A DNA stretch of 64,000 nt from Maribacter cobaltidurans (GTDB taxonomy: Bacteria; Bacteroidota; Bacteroidia; Flavobacteriales; Flavobacteriaceae). Below are positions 8,344 to 19,577 of this stretch, piece after piece; positions within the stretch are counted from its first letter, which is position 1, and every line of letters starts with the position of its first letter. Under the pieces are notes generated by a model, which saw only the letters and a program-made list of their open reading frames with translations, had not been told where the DNA came from and searched no databases. Where the stretch lies: assembly GCF_002269385.1 (NCBI RefSeq), contig NZ_CP022957.1:2165001-2229000 (forward strand). The letters run 5' to 3'. The translations under genes and the position numbers were made by a program.

Positions 8344-9486
8344 TTAAAAACCAAAATCCGCTTTTAATGCGTCGATTTTTTCTAATGCCATTTCTTTGGT
8401 TAAAAAATCGATTTCATCCATCTGAAAAGCTTTTTCAAAGGTTTTCAAGGCTTTTTTGGGCTCCCCCATCTGCTCATAATACTCCCCTTCAAAATAAAAG
8501 CCCATCATGGTATCCGGATACTCTTTCTTGCACAGGTCGGATAAAGATTTCAGGGATTCAAGATCTTCTTTCTTCCTGGAAGCGGCATAGATGGCCATAA
8601 TATCATTAAGCTCCACCGGTTTACTGAATCCGAACAAATCCACAATACCCTGATATTTATTTTCCAAATATTGATACACCGGTTCTTCCGAAGTCAATAT
8701 TTGCGTTTTGTATTCTTTGGGACTAATGGGTTTAAACATGCCAAAAACATTATCGAATGCTTTTCCAATGCCATAAGTAGCCACGGAGATATGATCTGCC
8801 TTATCATATTTATCGAAAAAATAATGCAAGGTTTCCTTGTTAAGGGCCTTTATACCATTATCCAGGGCCATGATTTTAGGAGTGTCATCGGTCTGTTCGC
8901 CTTCAACGATTAACTGGTAAAATATTTGTTTGTCAAATGTGTTTAACCTCATGGGAACCCTACTCTCCATTTCTGGAGCCAAAGTTGGAGATATGCTCAC
9001 ATAGGCATCAAAAACCGAGTTATCCTTGAACAACCAGTAATTTTGGAAGTTCGCCGTAATATCATAGCCGAAAATCATTTTGAAAGGAGCGGTACTGTAA
9101 TTGAGGTCTAAATATGGAATTAACTCCATCCCGATGAATTCGTAGAATTTTTTTCCTTTTTCATTGGGAAGTCCACTTGCCGGATCAAACGCACAGTCAT
9201 CCAATCGAATGCTATTCTTGCTCTGGTTAACCCCAACCACGATGCTTTCTGGCATTCCATGGAACTCACTGTAATATTTTGAGACGGCAACAACCTGATC
9301 GAAAAGATAGTTGGCATCCAACACCACAATCAATGGGTATTTTTTTGTTTCATCCAAATTAGGAGGAAAATAATATTGTACGTCCCTTCGCTCCTGCAGT
9401 TTAAAGGACTCAAAGATTTCCTGTGTAGTTTGTGCACTCCCCACCATCACCAAGAGCAGTGTAAGAGCAGTAAGTATTTGACGCAT
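8344..9486 (-). CDS. Esterase D-like alpha/beta-hydrolase with altered nucleophile site
   Basis: 380-aa exported protein (signal peptide to about residue 18). Residues 20-250 resemble the putative esterase (IroE/Fes-like) alpha/beta-hydrolase fold, with KKYPLIVVLDANYLF near residue 50. Where the family has GHSxGG the sequence has GYDITA (residues 140-145), so the serine nucleophile is absent. The C-terminal ~100 residues look like a TPR-type helical region (FYFEGEYYEQMGEPKKALKT). It may therefore be a binding or structural protein rather than an enzyme. It lies downstream of the YbhN-like gene in the same direction. Confidence 0.75.
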   Translation of the reverse strand: MRQILTALTLLLVMVGSAQTTQEIFESFKLQERRDVQYYFPPNLDETKKYPLIVVLDANYLFDQVVAVSKYYSEFHGMPESIVVGVNQSKNSIRLDDCAFDPASGLPNEKGKKFYEFIGMELIPYLDLNYSTAPFKMIFGYDITANFQNYWLFKDNSVFDAYVSISPTLAPEMESRVPMRLNTFDKQIFYQLIVEGEQTDDTPKIMALDNGIKALNKETLHYFFDKYDKADHISVATYGIGKAFDNVFGMFKPISPKEYKTQILTSEEPVYQYLENKYQGIVDLFGFSKPVELNDIMAIYAASRKKEDLESLKSLSDLCKKEYPDTMMGFYFEGEYYEQMGEPKKALKTFEKAFQMDEIDFLTKEMALEKIDALKADFGF

Positions 9487-9511
9487 AGAATATTTTTAAA
9501 CAGTAAACGTA

Positions 9512-10477
9512 TTATTTGTTTCTGTTCAATAACGGTAATAGGAGAAAAGATATTGCACCAAATACAATGTTCATCATGGTCTGTGCAATCCACATGATCC
9601 ATCCAAAAGCATCACCGGAGACGGTACTTATTCCAAAAAGACCAAGGGCCTTACTCACCAAAATGGGGAAAAGCCCCACACCGCCATTGGTCGTGGCCAT
9701 GGCAAAAGCACCAAAAACAAAGGCCACCATAATCTCATTTAGGGAAAGGTCCATGGTTTCAGGAACTGTAAATTTTATGACCCACATCATACCAATGTAG
9801 CAGACCCAAATTAATAACGTATGGAATACGAATGCCCATTTTCTCTTCATTCTAAATATGCTGAAAACCCCATCCAACAAACCTTTTATGAATGCTTTGA
9901 TTTTTAATGCTAGAGCATGGCTTGACTTTTTGATGAACAAAAAGAAAAATAGGAAGCCCACGAGGCCGGCAAACAACAATAATAGAATACCATTGAGGTT
10001 GATGCCCCTTTGCTCAAAGAAAGTGATTATGATGTCCGTTTGTAATAAAAGGGTGATAATAACTATAATCAATAACATGATTAAATCAACGACCCTTTCC
10101 GTTACTATAGTACCAAATCCTTTTTCAAAAGGAACTCCTTCATACGTGGTCAATGCCGTTGCCCTTAAAATTTCTCCGGTTCTAGGTACTCCCAGATTGG
10201 CAAGGTACGCCATGAAAATCATGAGAATATTGTTTATGAGTTTCGGGCGATAGCCCAGGGGTTCCAAAAGATAATTCCATCTGATAGCGCGGGATACATG
10301 ACCAATAATACCTAAAAGTAACGATATAGATACCCAGAAAATATCGGCTTCCTTGATATAGAAAAGAATTTGTTCCCTGTTTTCCGGAGAGGTCCTGATA
10401 TACCAATACAGGACCAGGAAGACCCCGATAAGTATGGGTACAATCAACTTTAGCGTCTTCTTCAAGGAATTGTTCAC
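9512..10477 (-). CDS. YbhN/UPF0104 lysylphosphatidylglycerol synthase-like membrane protein
   Basis: 321-aa polytopic inner-membrane protein with about eight predicted helices, homologous to the transmembrane flippase part of MprF (PF03706). Typical family stretches are HVSRAIRWNYLLEPLGYRP, GVPRTGEILRAT and TERVVDLIMLLI. There is no C-terminal aminoacyl-transferase domain, so a lipid or isoprenoid transport role is more likely than lipid lysinylation. It is transcribed from the panC-panD side, 92 bases after panD, and may be part of that unit. Confidence 0.88.
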   Translation of the reverse strand: MNNSLKKTLKLIVPILIGVFLVLYWYIRTSPENREQILFYIKEADIFWVSISLLLGIIGHVSRAIRWNYLLEPLGYRPKLINNILMIFMAYLANLGVPRTGEILRATALTTYEGVPFEKGFGTIVTERVVDLIMLLIIVIITLLLQTDIIITFFEQRGINLNGILLLLFAGLVGFLFFFLFIKKSSHALALKIKAFIKGLLDGVFSIFRMKRKWAFVFHTLLIWVCYIGMMWVIKFTVPETMDLSLNEIMVAFVFGAFAMATTNGGVGLFPILVSKALGLFGISTVSGDAFGWIMWIAQTMMNIVFGAISFLLLPLLNRNK

Positions 10478-10569
10478 GAGTTTAGGGATACGTTGTCAAA
10501 CGCTAAAATAAGCAAGTATTTTTCAATGGGGAAGGCCTTAAAAATTATTGTTAAGAATAAAAGAAGGAC

Positions 10570-10920
10570 TTATTTTAAAAGATTGGTTTTTTCGTCAGGA
10601 AATACAAGCGATGGATTAAAAGTCTTGGCCTCTTCTATAGGCATCCAGGCATAGGTTATCAATATTAGCACATCCCCCACGGCTACTTTTCGTGCTGCGG
10701 CCCCATTGAGTGTAATCTCCCCACTATTTCTGGGCCCGGGGATTACATAGGTTTCCAGTCGTTCACCATTATCATTGTTCACGATCTGTACTTTTTCACC
10801 TTGTATTATGTTGGCAGCATCCATTAAATCCTCATCAATGGTAATACTACCAATGTAGTTTAGGTCTGCTCCTGTGACCTTAACGCGATGAATCTTGGAC
10901 TTTACTACTTGTACTTGCAT
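10570..10920 (-). CDS. panD: Aspartate 1-decarboxylase
   Basis: 116-aa pyruvoyl enzyme that makes beta-alanine for pantothenate and CoA. The self-cleavage site Gly-Ser is present as NYIGSITID (Ser25), with the conserved KIHRVKVT at the N terminus and [12 protein letters not shown] towards the end. The length is normal. It follows panC with a 13-base gap, so the two last steps of pantothenate synthesis are co-transcribed. Confidence 0.96.
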   Translation of the reverse strand: MQVQVVKSKIHRVKVTGADLNYIGSITIDEDLMDAANIIQGEKVQIVNNDNGERLETYVIPGPRNSGEITLNGAAARKVAVGDVLILITYAWMPIEEAKTFNPSLVFPDEKTNLLK

Positions 10921-10933
10921 GGGACAAAATTAA

Positions 10934-11779
10934 TCAATTGAGTGCTATATTGTCAATTAGCCTTACATCATCGGCATAAACGGCAATAAACGCCCTATAT
11001 TTTTTATTCTTTACTTTTCTTTTTAGTGGGTTCAACGTTTCAATATCGGCGATTTCAAAATATTCCAATGTGAAATCATCCTCTTTAAGAAACTGATTTT
11101 TAACCCATTCCTTTATTTTTAGTGCACTTTTCGTGCCAAATTTCTTTTTGGCAGTTTGTAGTGTCCTGTAAATAAATCCAGCCTTTAGTCGCATTTCCTT
11201 ACTTAACCTTTCATTTCTGGAACTCATGGCCAAACCGTTGTTTTCCCTAACAATGGGGCACGGTATAATATGAACGGGTATATCCTGTGTTTCTACTAGC
11301 TTATTAATAATGCAGAGCTGCTGAAAATCTTTTTCGCCAAAATAGGCGTTATCCGGCTTAACAATGTCAAAAAGTTGTTCAACAATGGTGCCTACCCCGT
11401 TAAAATGATCATCCCTGAACTCACCCTCCATAACCTTGTCCAAATCATTGAAATCATATCTCTTCGGACGTACGTTTTCATCATAGATTTCCTCTACCGA
11501 AGGAGCAAATACAATAACTTCTTGATTATATCTGTCAATAAGTTCAAGATCTTTGGAAAGGTCTCTTGGATATTTTTTCAGGTCTTCGGTATTATTGAAT
11601 TGCGTGGGATTCACAAAGATGCTAACGACAACAAGGTCATTCTCCGAGATTGCTTTTTCAATAAGTGCCATATGCCCCTTATGTAAAGCTCCCATGGTAG
11701 GAACAAGTCCTAATTTTTTGTCAGAGGAATGACTATTCAATTTAAGATCAAGTTCTTTTTTGGTCTTGATTAAGGGCAT
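10934..11779 (-). CDS. panC: Pantothenate synthetase
   Basis: 281-aa ATP-dependent ligase joining pantoate and beta-alanine. Nucleotidyltransferase-fold motifs are clear: PTMGALHKGHMALI (HxGH, near residue 27), FVNPTQF, YFGEKDFQQ (the KDFQQ loop) and MSSRNERLS (the KMSKS-equivalent loop). First gene of the panC-panD unit. It diverges from the glycogen-synthase-like gene with about 100 bases between starts. Confidence 0.97.
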   Translation of the reverse strand: MPLIKTKKELDLKLNSHSSDKKLGLVPTMGALHKGHMALIEKAISENDLVVVSIFVNPTQFNNTEDLKKYPRDLSKDLELIDRYNQEVIVFAPSVEEIYDENVRPKRYDFNDLDKVMEGEFRDDHFNGVGTIVEQLFDIVKPDNAYFGEKDFQQLCIINKLVETQDIPVHIIPCPIVRENNGLAMSSRNERLSKEMRLKAGFIYRTLQTAKKKFGTKSALKIKEWVKNQFLKEDDFTLEYFEIADIETLNPLKRKVKNKKYRAFIAVYADDVRLIDNIALN

Positions 11780-11838
11780 GTGAAAACGTAATTAGCGAGC
11801 AAACTTACTATAAATACTGGTAATCTCTATATTTTTTG

Positions 11839-11846
11839 TAATTTTG
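11839..11846 (+). promoter_or_regulatory. Candidate -7 element of the glgA-like/DUF4270 unit
   Basis: TAATTTTG matches TANNTTTG, 36 bases upstream of the ATG at 11883. This position argues for the 11883 start over an upstream in-frame codon at 11844, which overlaps the element. Confidence 0.5.
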
Positions 11847-11882
11847 CACCTGCGTTTCCACGAAAAACAAAATATAACTTTT

Positions 11883-12692
11883 ATGAATGGTAAAAAGGTA
11901 TTGTTTGTATCTTCTGAATTAGTTCCTTACCTCCCCGAAAATGAAGTTTCACATATGTCCTATGAAGCTCCCAGAATGGTCAACAGTAATGGGGGGCAAA
12001 TACGGATTTTTATGCCGAGGTACGGAAACATTAATGAAAGAAGGCATCAATTACACGAAGTAATCAGGTTATCTGGTATGAACCTTGTCATAAATGATAT
12101 GGATATGCCGTTGATCATAAAAGTCGCTTCTATACCCAGAGAGCGTATTCAGGTCTATTTCATAGATAATGAGGAATACTTTAAGAGAAAGGCAACATTT
12201 ACCGACAAAAAAGGGGAATTGTTTCCAGACAATGATCAGAGAGCCATCTTTTTTGCCAAAGGGGTCATGGAAACCGTTAAGAAACTAAATTGGTCCCCGG
12301 ATATTATCCATGTGCATGGTTGGATGGCAAGTTTATTGCCGTTATATCTTAAGAAGTACTATGCGGACGAACCTCTTTTTGCGGACAGTAAAATTGTACT
12401 TTCCGTTTATGGAAAAACTTTTGAAGGAGAGCTGGACAAGGAAATGATAAAAAGAATTGCTTTTGACGGAATTCCTGAAGAAGAAATATCCTCTTTGGAA
12501 AGCCCTACCTATAATAATTTGTTAAAAGTAGCCGTCGATTATTCCGATGCCATTATTTTAGCATCGGAAGAAATTCCAGAAGATGTAACAACACATATTT
12601 CCAACCAAGAAAAACCTGTGTTAGCATATGTCCCTATTCAAGAATTTGAAGAGGCCTATGCTAATTTTTATAACACGGAAGTTTTAAAATAA
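11883..12692 (+). CDS. Glycogen/starch synthase N-terminal-domain protein
   Basis: 269 aa from the ATG at 11883 (an upstream in-frame codon at 11844 lies inside the promoter). The fold matches the GT5 catalytic domain (PF08323): KKVLFVSSELVPYL, then RIFMPRYG and DIIHVHGWMASLLPLYL. The ADP-glucose-binding KxGGL motif is replaced (SELVPYLPENEV), and the whole C-terminal GT1 half is missing; a full GlgA is about 480 aa. It is probably not an active glycogen synthase. It sits five bases before the DUF4270 lipoprotein gene, an arrangement common in Flavobacteria. Confidence 0.8.
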   Translation: MNGKKVLFVSSELVPYLPENEVSHMSYEAPRMVNSNGGQIRIFMPRYGNINERRHQLHEVIRLSGMNLVINDMDMPLIIKVASIPRERIQVYFIDNEEYFKRKATFTDKKGELFPDNDQRAIFFAKGVMETVKKLNWSPDIIHVHGWMASLLPLYLKKYYADEPLFADSKIVLSVYGKTFEGELDKEMIKRIAFDGIPEEEISSLESPTYNNLLKVAVDYSDAIILASEEIPEDVTTHISNQEKPVLAYVPIQEFEEAYANFYNTEVLK

Positions 12693-12694
12693 TC

Positions 12695-14587
<1,893 letters not shown>

Positions 14588-14671
14588 GCTATCAAAAGTA
14601 TCATATCAGAACTTTTTTTATCATAACTTATACACTTTACAGGATTTATACGTTCAATTAGCAGATAACTT

Positions 14672-14701
14672 TTTGAACCTTGGTTTAGTAGTATATTTTT
14701 G
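14672..14701 (+). promoter_or_regulatory. Promoter of glmS
   Basis: A -33 TTTG (14672-14675) and a -7 TATTTTTG (14694-14701) are separated by 18 bases, the Bacteroidota arrangement, about 30 bases before the glmS ATG. Confidence 0.6.
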
Positions 14702-14732
14702 ATACACTTTTTCAAAATAAAATTACAAGAAT

Positions 14733-16577
14733 ATGTGCGGAATAGTTGGCTACATTGGTCATAGGGATGCTTTCCCAATAATCATCAAAGGATTACAGCG
14801 ACTAGAATACAGAGGTTATGATAGTGCCGGTATCGCTTTATTTGATGGGAATCAAATTAATCTTGTTAAAACAAAAGGCAAGGTTGAGGATTTAAGGAAT
14901 AAAGCTAATAGTATTTCCAACGAGGGTACTATTGGTATAGGCCATACCAGATGGGCCACACATGGGGTTCCAAATGATGTGAACTCCCACCCACATTATT
15001 CCAATTCTGGGGATTTGGTTATTATCCATAATGGAATCATTGAAAACTATGAATCCATAAAAAAAGAGCTGACCAAAAGAGGATATACCTTTACTTCGGA
15101 TACGGATACTGAGGTTTTGGTCAACCTTATTGAAGAGGTTAAGAAAACTGAGGATGTTAAATTGGGCCAAGCCGTACAAATAGCTTTGAATCAGGTAGTA
15201 GGTGCTTATGCAATTGCTGTTTTTGACAGAAAAAAACCGGACGAAATTGTGGTTGCTAAATTAGGTAGTCCATTGGCTATTGGTGTTGGCGAGAACGAAT
15301 TTTTTATAGCTTCAGATGCTTCGCCATTTATTGAGTTTACCAACAATGCGGTCTATCTCGAAGATGAGGAAATGGCGATTGTAAGACTTGGAAAAGAGAT
15401 AAAACTTAGGAAGATTAAAAATGATGCGGTAGCCTACCCAAGAATATTGGAACTTCAAATGAATTTGGAGGAAATAGAAAAAGGAGGTTATGATCATTTC
15501 ATGTTGAAGGAAATATATGAACAACCCAGGGCTATAAAGGATACCTATAGAGGAAGGCTACTTGCGGACCAAGGAATTATTCGAATGGCAGGAATAGACC
15601 AAAATTTGGAAAAATTCATGAATGCCAATAGGATTATCATTGTTGCCTGTGGTACATCTTGGCATGCAGGTCTTGTAGCGGAATATATTTTTGAGGATTT
15701 AGCTAGAATTCCTGTTGAGGTAGAATATGCATCGGAATTTAGATATAGAAATCCTGTAATTACGGAAAAGGATGTACTTATTGCCATTTCCCAATCAGGA
15801 GAAACAGCCGATACTTTAGCGGCTATAAAATTGGCGAAGGAGAAAGGAGCCTTTGTATTTGGTGTTTGTAATGTAGTTGGTTCTTCCATAGCTCGCGAGT
15901 CAGATGCTGGGGCATACACACACGCCGGACCGGAAATAGGAGTGGCCTCTACAAAAGCCTTTACCACCCAAATAACGGTATTGACGTTGCTGGCGTTAAA
16001 ATTGGCAAAGGAGAAAGGGACTTTTTCAGAAACGGAATTCCACGAATTCCTTACCGAACTGGAAACCATACCCAGTAAGGTTGAAAGGGCATTGGAAGCC
16101 AATCCATTGATTGAAATTATTTCAGATGTGTACAAGGATTCGACTAATTGCCTGTATTTGGGCAGGGGGTATAATTTCCCCGTGGCATTGGAAGGTGCGT
16201 TGAAATTAAAAGAAATCAGTTATATACATGCAGAAGGATATCCCGCTGCTGAAATGAAGCATGGACCTATTGCATTGATAGACGAGCATATGCCCGTATT
16301 CGTGATTGCCACCAAAAAGGGACATTATGAAAAAGTGGTCAGTAATATCCAGGAAATAAAATCCAGAAAAGGAAAGATCATTGCCATTGTAACCGAAGGT
16401 GATGAGCAAGTAAAGGAATTGGCAGATCATGTGATTGAAGTTCCAGAAACGTTGGAAAGTCTTTCACCTTTGTTAACAACAATTCCTCTTCAATTGCTTT
16501 CCTATCACATTGCAGTAATGCGAGGGTGTAATGTTGACCAGCCCAGAAACTTGGCGAAATCGGTCACTGTAGAATAA
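14733..16577 (+). CDS. glmS: Glutamine--fructose-6-phosphate aminotransferase (isomerizing)
   Basis: 614-aa enzyme that makes glucosamine 6-phosphate for peptidoglycan and lipid A. The N-terminal glutaminase starts MCGIVGYIG with nucleophile Cys2 and carries GHTRWATHG. Two SIS domains follow (ISQSGETADTLAA and YLGRGYNFPVALEGALKLKE), and the C terminus ends RNLAKSVTVE. The length is typical. It has its own promoter and a strong terminator, so it is probably monocistronic. No glmS ribozyme is seen upstream. Confidence 0.98.
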   Translation: MCGIVGYIGHRDAFPIIIKGLQRLEYRGYDSAGIALFDGNQINLVKTKGKVEDLRNKANSISNEGTIGIGHTRWATHGVPNDVNSHPHYSNSGDLVIIHNGIIENYESIKKELTKRGYTFTSDTDTEVLVNLIEEVKKTEDVKLGQAVQIALNQVVGAYAIAVFDRKKPDEIVVAKLGSPLAIGVGENEFFIASDASPFIEFTNNAVYLEDEEMAIVRLGKEIKLRKIKNDAVAYPRILELQMNLEEIEKGGYDHFMLKEIYEQPRAIKDTYRGRLLADQGIIRMAGIDQNLEKFMNANRIIIVACGTSWHAGLVAEYIFEDLARIPVEVEYASEFRYRNPVITEKDVLIAISQSGETADTLAAIKLAKEKGAFVFGVCNVVGSSIARESDAGAYTHAGPEIGVASTKAFTTQITVLTLLALKLAKEKGTFSETEFHEFLTELETIPSKVERALEANPLIEIISDVYKDSTNCLYLGRGYNFPVALEGALKLKEISYIHAEGYPAAEMKHGPIALIDEHMPVFVIATKKGHYEKVVSNIQEIKSRKGKIIAIVTEGDEQVKELADHVIEVPETLESLSPLLTTIPLQLLSYHIAVMRGCNVDQPRNLAKSVTVE

Positions 16578-16597
16578 ATTCAAAAAAATAGTAAAGT

Positions 16598-16626
16598 AAA
16601 AGGGCGCAGTTTTGCGCCCTTTTTTG
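16598..16626 (+). terminator. Rho-independent terminator of glmS
   Basis: Stem GGGCGCA/TGCGCCC with a TTT-type loop followed by a run of T, about 21 bases after the stop. Confidence 0.85.
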
Positions 16627-16767
16627 CTTCCAAATTATGGGAACGCTTAAAAAAGGCCTTTGATTTTATTAAAATAATACTATGCACGCATAATTTTTTT
16701 CAAATTCCTATATTTCGTTTAAAATTATCTGTATCTTCATCTGCGAAAATTTTAACTCAAATCTAGA

Positions 16768-19551
16768 ATGAGAACAATACTACTGTTAGCATTGATTTTA
16801 TTTGGAGCGACAAGTTTTGCTCAGACTACAATCAATGGAAACGTCGTTGATGAAAATGGCGAACCTATTCCCGGGGCCAATATTGTCATTGTGGGCAAGG
16901 CAATTGGGACAACTACCGATTTTGACGGTAATTTCGTGTTGCAGACTTCTGAAGTTCCTCCATTTCAGTTAAGTATTACAAGCATTGGTTACACTGATGG
17001 ACTTGAAAATATTACTTCAACCGATCAAACGGTAAGAGTGGTGCTTTCAGAAGCCCAAACATTTTTGGATGAAGTTGTTATCTCTGCTTCCCGAACACCG
17101 GAAAGGATTTTTGAATCCCCGGTAACTGTGGAAAGAATGGGAATAGAAACTATTAAGAATACCGCTTCCGCTGATTTTTATGGAGGACTGGAGAATTTAA
17201 AGGGAGTCGATGTAAACACGAATAGTTTGACTTTCAAATCTGTAAACACCAGAGGTTTTGCAACTTTTGCGAATACCCGTTTTATGCAATTGGTAGACGG
17301 AATGGATAATTCTACACCTGCTTTGAACTTTCCCATTGGTAATTTGGTGGGTATGGTTGAAACAGATGTCCTAAGTGTGGAACTTTTGCCCGGGGCATCA
17401 TCGGCTCTATACGGCGCCAATGCATTTAATGGTATTTTATTTATGCGAAGTAAAAGCCCTTTTGATTACCAAGGTATTAGTGTTTCCGTAAAACAAGGTG
17501 TTACATCCCAAGAAGCTGCTGGTACCAATTCATATACAGATGTAGGGGTGCGAGCGGCCCATAAGTTCAGTGATAAGTTCGCCATTAAGTGGAATTTTGG
17601 GTATTTGGATGGTACAGACTGGGCGGCAACAAGTACAGTGGACAAATTTGTGCCAGGTCGTACAAGGGATGCCTTAAATTATGACGGTATTAATGTCTAT
17701 GGTGATGAAGTTTCTACGGATATTAAGGATGTTGCTGTAACCTTGGAGGGATTGGGAATCCTGCCTGCAGGAGCGAACGCCTTGGTTCCCTCAGTAGAAG
17801 TTAGCCGAACAGGTTACAATGAAAGCGATTTGACCAATTATACTGCTAGAAGTATAAAATCTGATTGGGGTCTCTATTATAGACCCATTGAAGGAAGTAA
17901 CCTGGAGCTTTCATATGTAGGTAAAATAGGTACTGGAAATACCATTTACCAAGGAACAAACCGATATAATATTGCTAATTTTTTCTAAGAACAACATAAA
18001 TTGGAACTAAGGAACGATAACTTTTTTCTAAGGGGTTATGTAGTTTCGGATAAAGCAGGGGATTCCTATGATATGGTATTTACGGGAATCAACATCAATA
18101 GGGCTTGGAAGGATGATAATACTTGGTTTGGGGAGTATGCTGGTACTTTTGTGCAGGCCACTTTGGCTGGAGCTACAGAAGAGCAGGCACACGCAGCAGC
18201 TAGAGCCCAAGCAGAATCAGGCAGGTATTTGCCCGGTACCCCAGAATTTCAATCGGCCTTCAATAGAGTAATTAAGAATCCCGACCTTTCACAAGGTTCG
18301 CAATTTAGGGATGCTTCAAAATACTATCATGCAGATGCCAATTATAATTTTGGTCATTTATGGGATTGGGCAGAAGTTCAAATAGGCGGGTCCTTTAGAC
18401 AATATAGCCTTAATTCCTTCGGAACTATTTACACCGATGCAGATGGACCAATTGATTATTCCGAGTACGGACTTTATACGCAGGTTCAAAAGAAAATTGA
18501 AATGGCAGATGAGAAAAGTTTAAAGCTAACGGCATCCGTCCGCTATGACAAGAATGAATTTTTTGATGGATTTTTCTCTCCTAGATTTTCTGCAGGGTAT
18601 TCTTTAAATAGAGACCATAATATTAGGGCATCCATACAAACAGGTTTTAGGAACCCTACAACACAGGACCTTTTTATTGGTTTGGATGCAGGTAGAGCCG
18701 TATTGGTGGGTGCAGCGCCGGATAACTTGGACAGGTATCAAAGGACATTTGAGGTTAGTGGAGGTGGTCAATTATTAGGGCAGCCCTCGAGCATTGAACA
18801 AACAGGTAGGGCCGCTTATGAAAATTCTTACTCTGCGGAATCTGTTTTGAGGTTATCAGAAACGGGAAACCCGGCAGACTTGGAGGTAGCTAACCCTGAT
18901 GTGGTTCAGCCTGAACAGGTGACATCAGTAGAGGTTGGATATCGTGGAAAGGTCAAAAAACTTGTAATTGATTTTAGTGCTTATTATAATAGCTACAGTA
19001 ACTTTTTAGCACCAGAGAATGTGGTAGCTCCATATTATGGTACAGTCGGCGATGGATCTTTGTCCGTGGCAGCCATTTCCAATCGTGATTTCCAGACCTA
19101 TCAGGCCTATACTAATTCAGATGTGAATATCAATTCTTATGGTGCCTCTTTGGGTCTAACCGCTAAGGTTCTTGGGAATTTTGACCTAAGTGGAAGTTAT
19201 ACTTATGCCAAGTTAGATTTTGATAGAGTGGCCAATCCCGATTTTCAAGTTGGGTTTAACACACCAGAACATCAGTTCAAGGCTTCCTTTGGTAATGCAG
19301 AACTGTTCAAGAATTTTGGTTTCAATGTGAATTATCGCTTCAGTGACGATTATTATTGGGAGGCTACCTTTGGTAATGGGGCTATTCCAGAATTCCACGT
19401 TGTGGATGCACAGATCAATTATTCAGTGCCTAGTATTAAATCTACCTTTAAGATCGGTGGTAATAATTTATTGGGCGATGAATACTTTACTGCGTTTGGG
19501 ACCGGATTTATTGGTTCTATGTACTACCTATCTTGGACCATTAACAACTAA
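16768..19551 (+). pseudogene. TonB-dependent receptor interrupted by an in-frame stop
   Basis: A continuous 928-codon frame encodes one receptor, except for TAA at 17986-17988 (codon 407). The first part (16768-17988) has a signal peptide ending SFAQ, a carboxypeptidase-regulatory-like domain (TINGNVVDENGEPIPGANI), a TonB box region and the plug (RGFATFANTRFMQLVDGMDN). The second part (17989-19551) holds the remaining barrel (IRASIQTGFRNPTTQDLF) and a normal C terminus. Neither half would make a working barrel alone. A single T-to-A change in a TTA Leu codon would explain it. The SGNH lipoprotein gene follows 26 bases on. It may be a recent pseudogene, a sequencing error or, less likely, read-through. 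Confidence 0.85.
17986..17988 (+). other. In-frame TAA inside the receptor gene
   Basis: The reading is NIANFF-stop-EQHKLELRND with no frame change on either side. The next codons CTA..GAA show no obvious read-through context. Homology continues directly after the stop. Confidence 0.85.
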
Positions 19552-19577
19552 AAATGAATTTTAAACTTCGTTTAGAA

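Noticed and set aside
18001..19551. ORF starting at 18001 as an independent gene
   Set aside because: It begins mid-barrel in the same frame as the upstream receptor and has no signal peptide or plug; it is the 3' part of one interrupted gene.
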